Positions 57,390 through 64,000 of a stretch of 64,000 nt of DNA are shown piece by piece. The DNA is from Lampris incognitus. Its lineage: Eukaryota > Chordata > Actinopteri > Lampriformes > Lampridae. Numbering within the stretch: the first letter of the stretch is position 1; each line of letters opens with the position of its first letter. Both the position numbers and the translations under genes were made by a program. Below the pieces are notes generated by a model. That model ran no database searches. It had not been told where the DNA came from and saw only the letters and a program-made list of their open reading frames with translations. The stretch spans positions 4,307,021 through 4,371,020 of the forward strand of contig NC_079223.1 of the NCBI RefSeq assembly GCF_029633865.1, read 5' to 3'.

Positions 57390-58960
57390 CTACATACATC
57401 AAACTTGATGTCGTACCCAAGTTTATTAGATTCATATCGCAGTGTGGCTTGCAATAAACTTACAGGATTGCTTAAGTCGCAGTCTGTAGGAGGCTTAAGG
57501 TGGAGACAGATGTACTCTTAGGCCCCCCTCGGGTCAGGGATGGTTGTTCCCTCTTAACATAGAGGGCCTCTTTGACTCCTCGTTCAAACCAGCGTTCCTC
57601 CCTATCAAGGATGTGCTCATCTTTTAAAGAGTGATCACTGGCCTGTAGATGGTGTAGACTGTGGAGTCCTGGTCTGTAGATGGTTTAGACTGTGGAGTCC
57701 TGGTCTGTAGATGGTGTAGACTGTGGAGTCCTGGTCTGTAGATGGTGTAGACTGTGGAGTCCTGGTCTGTAGATGGTGTAGACTGGAGTCCTGGCCTGTA
57801 GATGGTGTAGACTGTGGAGTCCTGGTCTGTAGATGGTGTAGACTGTGGAGTCCTGGTCTGTAGATGGCGTAGACTGTGGAGCCCTGGTCTGTAGATGGCG
57901 TAGACTGTGGAGCCCTGGTCTGTAGATGGTGTAGACTGTGGAGTCCTGGTCTGTAGATGGTGTAGACTGTGGAGTCCTGACCTGTAGCTGGTGTAGACTG
58001 TGGAGCCCTGGTCTGTAGATGGTGTAGACTGTGGAGTCCCGGTCTGTAGCTGGTGTAGACTGTGGAGTCCTGGTCTGTAGATGGTGTAGACTGTGGAGTC
58101 CTGGTCTGTAGCTGGTGTAGACTGTGGAGTCCTGGTCTGTAGATGGTGTAGACTGTGGAGTCCTGACCTGTAGCTGGTGTAGACTGTGGAGCCCTGGTCT
58201 GTAGATGGTGTAGACTGTGGAGTCCTGGTCTGTAGATGGTGTCGACTGTGGAGTCCTGGTCTGTAGCTGGTGTAGACTGTGGAGTCCTGGTCTGTAGATG
58301 GTGTAGACTGTGGAGTCCTGACCTGTAGCTGGTGTAGACTGTGGAGCCCTGGTCTGTAGATGGTGTAGACTGTGGAGTCCTGGTCTGTAGATGGTGTCGA
58401 CTGTGGAGTCCTGGTCTGTAGCTGGTGTAGACTGTGGAGTCCTGGTCTGTAGATGGTGTAGACTGTGGAGTCCTGGTCTGTAGATGGTGGAGTCCTGGCC
58501 TGTACATGGTGTAGACTGGAGTCCTGGCCTGTAGATGGTGTAGACTGTGGAGTCCTGGTCTGTAGATGGTGTCGACTGTGGAGTCCTGGTCTGTAGATGG
58601 TGTAGACTGTGGAGTCCTGGCCTGTAGATGGTGTAGACTGTGGAGTCCTGGTCTGTAGCTGGTGTAGACTGTGGAGCCCTGGTCTGTAGATGGTGTAGAC
58701 TGTGGAGTCCTGGTCTGTGGATGGTGTAGACTGTGGAGTCCTGGTCTGTGGATGGTGTAGACTGGAGTCCTGGCCTGACGTGTTAACTCTTCTGTGTTGT
58801 GTCATCCTCTTGGCCAGCGTCTGTCTAGTTTCCCCAATGTACAAGTCACGACAATCCTCCGGCACTTAACAGCGTACACTATATTGCCGTGTTTGTGCGA
58901 ACACACAGCCTAGTTGTGTCCAGATGAACTGACTCAACTTGCTGTGATTTTCTTACCTGG
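57390..58960 (-). pseudogene. Penelope-like element, GIY-YIG endonuclease end, interrupted by a VNTR
   Basis: On minus the frame reads PEDCRDLYIGETRQTLAKRM, then TQHRRVNTSGQDS, the GIY-YIG endonuclease domain of Penelope-like elements. After about 1.1 kb of tandem array the frame continues with SDHSLKDEHILDREERWFER and GVKEALYVKREQPSL, the second half of the same domain, including its conserved glutamate region. A frameshift and stop precede PEDC, and the array splits the domain, so it is dead. The reverse transcriptase core is not in the window. Confidence 0.88.
57640..58778. repeat. 31-bp minisatellite inside the Penelope endonuclease
   Basis: About 36 copies of a 31-bp unit (plus strand: tctgtagatggtgtagact and gtggagtcctgg), some with a 3-bp gtg deletion. 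On minus the unit encodes QDSTVYTIYR, clearly a version of the endonuclease's own GQDSAVYTHL-type segment, so the array grew from host-element sequence. Confidence 0.95.
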
Positions 58961-59129
58961 ATGCTGGAGCATGCACAGAGACACCCGAGGTGAGCGCTTT
59001 CACCATGCAGTGAATCGAAATTACTGCAGGTGTGAAAGAGACGTTTCCACAAATGATTGAAAATGTTTCAGAAATCCATTGAGCCATTGTTTTGTGGTTT
59101 TTGTCCCCCCCCCCTCCCCTTGGCTAAAG
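58961..59129 (+). other. znf451 intron 1 end and acceptor
   Basis: A pyrimidine tract (tttttgtccccccccccc, ctcccctt) leads to ctaaag| at 59129, directly before TGGATG. Confidence 0.6.
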
Positions 59130-59192
59130 TGGATGTTGTCCCCAAGTGAAATGGATGAGGATGAAGCTGAAGAAGAGGTGGAGTTTGTATCA
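59130..59192 (+). CDS. znf451: znf451 first coding exon (SIM1)
   Basis: ZNF451 is a nuclear SUMO E3/E4 ligase that builds SUMO2/3 chains through an N-terminal tandem SUMO-interaction motif. From ATG 59133 the exon encodes MLSPSEMDEDEAEEEVEFVS (20 codons) and ends at TATCA|GTAAGT in phase 0. VEFVS corresponds to SIM1 in the remembered human protein (DIQFVSEGPLRPVLEYIDL), preceded by an acidic stretch. The reading frame is open through TGG to the acceptor, so an upstream coding exon is possible; a second in-frame ATG is at 59151. Confidence 0.85.
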
Positions 59193-59799
59193 GTAAGTGA
59201 TATGTATGACTACCTTTTGTTAAAATTAAAAGAAATAAATGGTTTGAGTAATCAATTCACATTGGGACAAACAACACATAAACCACATTCGACTCACCAA
59301 AAGTCCGTCCCTTAGTTTGGTGAGAGCAGAACACTGTCCTCTGTCTTTAGACAGTGACTTGACTCGGTTCAGTGGGAAATAGAATTTGGCAGCAGTCAAG
59401 AGGAAGATGATCCCTCAGCATAATACATACATTTCTGTTATTTTGTAGAATTCTTGATTGGCATAGTTGACCAAGTGGCTGAATGCTACAAACTGCAGAG
59501 CGACGGCTCTGATCTGTGATGCAATTATAAGCCCGAAAATGCTTATTTGCTCATTTGCAGTATTTTGTGTCTTAGTGAAATTCCTCACCAGCAGGTGAAA
59601 TTGTCAGTACAGTGCCCAAATGATTTTTGGAGATTTATTTTGTGCTGTTTTCAAAGCTTGAGGAAATATTTTACTCACCATAGCAGTGCTGTTATTGAAA
59701 ATTACAAACTATTATTTTAACACTTACAGTAAATTGTAGCTCTGAGACAAATGCTGCCATAGTTGAACATCTGCTTTCTTTTTATACATAAACCATTCA
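59193..59799 (+). other. znf451 intron, no recognisable element
   Basis: Unique AT-rich intron up to the V-SINE-like insertion. Confidence 0.5.
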
Positions 59800-60021
59800 T
59801 GGCTGCACGGTGGCGCAGTGGTTAGCGTGGTCGCCTCACTGCAAGAAGGTTCTGGGTTCGAGCCCCGGGGTAGTCCAACCTTGGGGGTCGTCCCGGGTCG
59901 TCCTCTGTGTGGAGTTTGCATGTTCTCTCCGTGTCTGTGTGGGTTTCCTCCGGGTGCTCCGGTTTCCTCCCACAGTCCAAAGACATGTAGGTCAGGTGAC
60001 TCGGCCGTACTAAATTGTCCA

Positions 60022-60074
<53 letters not shown>

Positions 60075-60200
60075 CCTGTGTGATGGCCTGGCGGCCTGTC
60101 CAGGTGTCTCCCCACGTGCCGCCCAGTGACTGCTGGGATAGGCTCCAGCATCCCCGCGACCCTGAGAGTAGGATAATTGGTTCGGATAATGGATGGATGG
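59800..60200 (+). mobile_element. V-SINE-like element, full length
   Basis: Head ctgcacggtggcgcagtgg, B-box gggttcgagcc, V-SINE core, (TG)n at 60026-60070 and the 3' block ending ataatggatggatgg. A perfect 14-bp target duplication, acataaaccattca, lies at 59786-59799 and 60201-60214. Confidence 0.95.
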
Positions 60201-60299
60201 ACATAAACCATTCAAAGATTCATTAACCACTCGTGACTGAAGCAGCTAGATACAGATTTTTAAATATTTTGTACTCCAGCTCTCTTTTAACTTATTTTT

Positions 60300-60470
60300 A
60301 GCTTTTGGTCTTCATGTGTGTATATATCTTATACTGTGTTTGCTGTGTTTGTGTGTGTCTGTCTTGCACTGTTAGGTGAAGCCACAGCCCTCATTTCATT
60401 TTTAACATGTTTCTGCACATTGTTTTTAATGACAATAAATTGAATTGAATTGAATTGAATGGACTGCATT
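60300..60470 (+). mobile_element. Retroelement 3' tail with (TTGAA)n
   Basis: Contains gtcttgcactgttaggtga, ttttaatgacaataaattg and a gaattgaattgaattg tail, a common fish retroposon end. Confidence 0.55.
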
Positions 60471-60720
60471 TGTATAGCACTGCTAGCTGCAACAGCCACT
60501 CAAAGTGCTTTACAATTACTGCCTCATATTCACCCACTTACACACATACTCCTACACCGATGGTGGTGTCAACCATGCAAGGTAACAACCAGCTCATTGG
60601 GAGCAGTTAGGCCGTTAGGTGTCTTTCTCAGCTACACCTCGGCATTTTTGCCAGGAGGAGGAGCCGAAGATCGAACAGCAACCCTACAGTTAGCAGACAA
60701 CCTACTACCACCCTCAAGTA
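60455..60720 (-). mobile_element. Degenerate SINE-like element
   Basis: Blocks tttgtatagcactgctag, cactcaaagtgctttacaat, ctcattgggagcagttagg and ggaggagccgaagatcgaac resemble a widespread fish SINE in reverse orientation; gatcgaac would be the decayed B-box. Confidence 0.6.
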
Positions 60721-60889
60721 CAATTAGCCTTTCCAGATCTGTAAAGGCTAATTGCAGACTACATCCTTATGTAGAGTTTCTTAAACATCATACTCTAAAA
60801 GGACTTGCGTTGTCATTTGAGTATTGATGACCTCTTTTGATAGCACTGACATACCATGGTGTCATTTGTTTTACCTTTACACGTTTCAG

Positions 60890-60973
60890 GAAGGTCCTAT
60901 CAGGCCAGTATTGGAATGTATTAATCTACTGAGTGATAGTGAGGAAGAAGCAGGTACACGGACAACAGATGCG
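60890..60973 (+). CDS. znf451: znf451 exon (PIRP linker and SIM2)
   Basis: 84 bp, 28 codons, phase 0 at both ends: acceptor cacgtttcag|GAAGG, donor GATGCG|GTAAGA. It encodes EGPIRPVLECINLLSDSEEE followed by AGTRTTDA. In the human protein the matching EGPLRPVLEYIDLVSSDDEE holds the PLRP linker and SIM2 with its acidic flank, which hold donor SUMO during chain building. Here the linker is PIRP and SIM2 is INLL plus DSEEE. A GT at 60954 could give a shorter exon, but the downstream donor is stronger and preserves the next phase. Confidence 0.9.
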
Positions 60974-61096
60974 GTAAGATTCTAGAAATAAAGATGGCTG
61001 TAGAAAGGAGGAGGCCAACTATTGCTGATGATTGTTGGCTTCTAAAGATTCCTCACTAAGTTTTTGAATTGATTTTGCATTTCTCTTTTCTTGTAG

Positions 61097-61210
61097 ATTG
61101 AAGATGAGGTCAACCGTCAGAAAGCACAAGTGACGTCTACTCTGGAAAGACTAGCACGCCAAGTGGCTGAAGGGAAAAAGGAAAAAGCCGATAAATTCAG
61201 AGCTTTCAAG
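61097..61210 (+). CDS. znf451: znf451 exon (helical linker)
   Basis: 114 bp, 38 codons, phase 0: acceptor tcttttcttgtag|ATTGA, donor TTCAAG|GTGACG. It encodes IEDEVNRQKAQVTSTLERLA then RQVAEGKKEKADKFRAFK, paralleling human DYQKDKVALTLARLARHVEV and EEKNRAF. The lysine/glutamate-rich segment is likely helical. The donor has a weak +5 base (C). Confidence 0.88.
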
Positions 61211-61338
61211 GTGACGGTGCCTCAAGATGAAGCAGGGTGCATTCATTTTGAGGCTTTAGAAACTCGACACACACTGTGACTCCAGTTGTCTGGTTCAGCT
61301 GAATGGTTTCTACAAACCTTTTCAACAAAAGCCACACA

Positions 61339-61766
61339 GGGGGCGTCCGGGTAGCGTGGCAGTCTAGTCTGTTGCCTACCAACACGGAGATCGCCGGTTC
61401 GAATCCCCGTATTACCTCCAGCTTGGTCGGGTGTCCCTGCAGACACAATTGGCCGTGTCTGCGGGTGGGAAGCCGGATGTGGGTATGTGTCCTGGTGGCT
61501 GCACTAGCGCCTCCTCTGGTCGGTCGGGGCACCTGTTCGGGGGATAGGGGGGGAATAGCGTGATCCTCCCACGTGCTACGTCCCCTGGTGAAACTCCTCA
61601 CTGTCAGGTGAAAAGAAGCGGCTGGTGACTCCACATGTATGGGAGGAGGCATGTGGTAGTCTGCAGCCCTCCCCGGATCAGCAGAGGGGGCGGGGCAGAG
61701 ACCGGGACGGCTCGGAAGAGTGGGGTAATTGGCCAAGTACAATTGGGGAGAAAATCAAAAGAAAGA
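61339..61766 (+). mobile_element. tRNA-derived SINE (family A), full length
   Basis: Head ggcgtccgggtagcgtggca, B-box ggttcgaatcc, full body and ggggagaaaa end. Inserted in znf451 sense orientation 130 bp after an exon. Possible short target duplication around cacacag. Confidence 0.9.
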
Positions 61767-62627
61767 AAACACACACAGTGACATGGATGCCGGTGCTGGT
61801 GTTCTTGAGCCCAAACGAGAGTGCAAAACTGAAGATATAAATGTTTTCAGAAACAGAAACACAATATATCTGTTTCTTAATTTTTGTTTCCAATCTTTCG
61901 GCGCCTCACCGGATTTTAACCATGCTATTAGAGCCATGGTAGTATAAATCTTCTTGTTTCTTTGTACCCAAGTGTAGGCCCCTCTAGTCTCTTTCCAGAT
62001 AAAATATTCAAAGGGAAATTACACTCCAGAGTTCAGACTGTAGTCAGCGATGAGGGACGTTTCAGTGATCATTGCATTCAAACTTAAACATTTTGGATTA
62101 CTTGGGAGTTTGCAGAGTTTGGGCTGAACCTGAAACATGAACCTAATTTCCATACTTTTGTTCTGTGAAGAGGTGGATTGTTAGCAAAGGAGGTGTGAAC
62201 CCTCTGCCGCCCAGTTTTTTCCATAGTTGGAATCATAATGACTGGTAATTTTATAACTGCCAAAAAGAGTTGCTGTGATGATTATAGTGATAATAGAAAA
62301 ACTAGTCTTCCTTTTGGAGGGTTAAGCTTTTAGTATTCATGGCAGGGAATCAGAATCATATTTATTTGAAAGTACAAGGAGATAGAAGGAATTTGTCTTA
62401 ATATGTTCATGCAAGGGGGAAAAATTAACAGTAAATGGTTAAGTTAAAAAGAACAAGTAAAATACATGCACTCAAGATAAAATAAAAGTAAGGTGCAATT
62501 AACACCGGTTCAGTGAGTGAGACCAAGCAGTTACATGCTTGGTCTCACTTCTGCACGGTTAACTTGAGCTAAAGATCTACTGCCAGAGCTTAACTGCTGC
62601 TGAAATACCTGCAACACATCTGTTCTG
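61767..62627 (+). other. znf451 intron with retroposon tail (minus)
   Basis: At 62346-62500 gaatcagaatcatatttatt and aggaatttgtctta resemble a common fish retroposon 3' end in reverse. A small perfect inverted repeat (agtgagaccaagca/tgcttggtctcact) lies at 62515-62549. No exon seen. Confidence 0.55.
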
Positions 62628-63014
62628 GGGCGGCACGGAGGCGCAGTGGTTAGCGCGGTCGCCTCACAGCAAGAAGGTTCTGGGTTCGAGCCCCGGGGTA
62701 GTCCAACCTTGGGGGTCGTCCCAGGTCATCCTCTATGTGGAGTTTGCATGTTCTCCCCGTGTCTGTGTGGGTTTCCTCCGGGGACTCCGGTTTCCTCCTA
62801 CAGTCCAAAGACATGTAGGTCAGGTGAATCGGCCGTACTACATTGCCCCTAGGTGTGAATATGTGTGTGTGTGTCTGTGTGTGTGTGTGTGTGTGTGTAA
62901 TCCAGTTAGTCAAGTAAATTTTCTATGAGACAGTACAAGCCTGTTTCATGCTATGTTTCATGTCAGACAGGCCGACATATATATGTATTTAAATATGTAT
63001 ATATATGTATGTAT

Positions 63015-63093
<79 letters not shown>

Positions 63094-63248
63094 CACATAT
63101 ATATATATACGTATATATGTGGGCCCTGTGATGGCCCGGCGGCCTGTCCAGGGTGTCTCCCCACCTGCCGCCCAATGACTGCTGGGATAGGCTCTCCAGC
63201 ATCCTGCGACCCTGAGAGCAGGATAAGCGGTTTGGATGATGGATGGAC
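62628..63248 (+). mobile_element. V-SINE-like element with expanded microsatellite core
   Basis: Head gcggcacggaggcgcagtgg, B-box gggttcgagcc and core to aggtgtgaatatg. Then about 240 bp of extra sequence including (TG)n, (CA)n and an (AT)n of about 60 bp (63030-63090). The V-SINE end gggccctgtgatggcccggc through ggataagcggtttggatg resumes after it. Near-duplication acatctgtt/acatttgtt flanks the element. Confidence 0.88.
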
Positions 63249-63452
63249 ATTTGTTGTGTTTATGTTGTAATGGGATCAAATCGGAGCCTGAGGAAGTGAA
63301 GGACAACTAGGACAGTGACAGTGCCACCTAGTGGTCAGAACTGATTTGCACGAAGCATTATTTCACTATTGCTTCTTCACTCAGGTTTGACGTGTTGTTG
63401 GGTGTTTAATGTCGTATGTAACATGTTTGTTTTAACTTTTTTTTCATTTCAG

Positions 63453-63564
63453 GAAAAACAAATCTCCCAAAGAACTCATGGGCAACAGGAAATTGCTTTG
63501 AGCTCTGAAAATGGAAACAGTGAGGATGCCAAGCGTTGTGTGGACATGTGGTTGAAGATGCCAG
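63453..63564 (+). CDS. znf451: znf451 exon (VDMWLKMP motif)
   Basis: 112 bp with acceptor ttttttttcatttcag|GAAAAA and donor ATGCCAG|GTACGT, ending in phase 1. It encodes EKQISQRTHGQQEIALSSEN then GNSEDAKRCVDMWLKMP. The human protein reads REKIDFQHAHGLQELEFIRG and HSDTEAARLCVDQWLKMPG here, so VD-WLKMP is conserved. Later exons with the zinc fingers lie beyond the right edge. Confidence 0.9.
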
Positions 63565-63711
63565 GTACGTTTTTATTCCAGGTGGAAAAAAGCTTCTGAT
63601 GTAAAACATCCATATGTGTCTCTTCTCAAAAGGCAAGGATTCTGACGAGCCGTGTGGGGATCTGTGGTACCTTGTCATCTCTGTGTCATTAATGTCCAGC
63701 ATCTCCAGTCT
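63565..63711 (+). other. znf451 intron
   Basis: Short intron stretch before the edge repeat; poly-T at 63714-63727. Confidence 0.5.
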
Positions 63712-64000
63712 CCTTTTTTTTTTTTTAGAAATTTATTTCTGATTTTTCCCTTTTTTCCTCCCAATTTAGCGGCCGGTCGATCCCTATTCTAGTTCAAACT
63801 CCCACCCTCATACTACATGCGTTCACCAGCTGCATCTCTCCGGCCGGCAGTCTGGAAGGAGACGCCTCGCCACTTTCGTGACAAGGCGACTCCAGGCCGA
63901 ACCACTGCTTTTTCCGACACACACAGAAACGCATTCATGTGACGAACACAAGCCGACTCCGCCCCCCTCCCGAAGACAGCGCTGCCAATTATTGCTGCTT
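63712..64000 (-). mobile_element. SINE-like repeat cut by the window edge
   Basis: Reverse orientation: the 3' end tttttcctcccaatttagcg is followed by gaaggagacgcctcgccact and ttcgtgacaaggcgactcc, a pattern of a fish dispersed repeat whose end (aaattgggaggaaaaaaggg on minus) resembles that of family A. Its 5' end lies outside the window. Confidence 0.65.

Noticed and set aside
57624..58865. 413-codon minus frame as a novel repeat protein
   Set aside because: Only the first about 35 residues are real (Penelope endonuclease); the rest is the 31-bp array.

Overview
The window is vertebrate genomic DNA, almost certainly from a teleost fish. The support is interrupted coding exons with GT/AG splice sites, fish-type tRNA-derived SINEs (one class resembling V-SINEs), and remnants of L2, L1/Tx1, RTE, Penelope, Tc1, hAT and probable I-clade elements. 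There is no bacterial gene organisation. The species cannot be named from the sequence alone.

Two genes are recognisable, arranged head to head. On the minus strand, 46.34 kb down to the left edge carries the 5' part of dystonin (dst/BPAG1, a spectraplakin). The membrane-anchored a2-type N-terminus is spread over four exons: 46158-46338, a 32-nt microexon at 45760-45791, 33993-34181 and 24683-24896. A second, alternative first exon (a1-type) lies at 23196-23283. Both routes end in splice phase 1 and would join the same actin-binding CH exon, which was not found and probably lies beyond the left edge. On the plus strand, 55.1 kb to the right edge carries the 5' part of znf451, a SUMO E3/E4 ligase: a probable non-coding exon 1 and four coding exons (59130-59192, 60890-60973, 61097-61210, 63453-63564). 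These encode the tandem SUMO-interaction motif and the segment before the zinc fingers. The 46.4-55.1 kb interval between them holds repeats and retroelement debris but no recognisable gene.

Layout: 1-23.2 kb is dst intron with a 12-bp minisatellite, SINEs, an L2 3' end, a 32-bp minisatellite, a cluster of tRNA-like/hairpin repeats, a mariner-type MITE and a 31-bp array. The 23.2-34.2 kb stretch holds dst exons, a 13-bp array, a Tc1 relic with DD36E spacing and an RTE 3' end. The 31.1-45.7 kb stretch is dominated by tandem arrays: a SINE with an internal 74-bp VNTR, a GATA/GACA block, a 54-bp array of about 3.9 kb, and an array of about 83 bp spanning 2.2 kb. The 46.4-55.1 kb stretch is the dst-znf451 intergenic region, rich in purine repeats and non-LTR remnants, with a hAT MITE next to the znf451 promoter. 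The 55.3-64 kb stretch is znf451 introns with an RTE copy, a Penelope-like endonuclease relic disrupted by a 31-bp VNTR, and several SINEs.

The strongest pattern is that many tandem arrays look seeded by transposable elements. Array units sit inside a SINE, a Penelope endonuclease domain, a hAT MITE and retroelement tails, and can be traced to the host element. The very long open reading frames here are by-products of these arrays, not genes.
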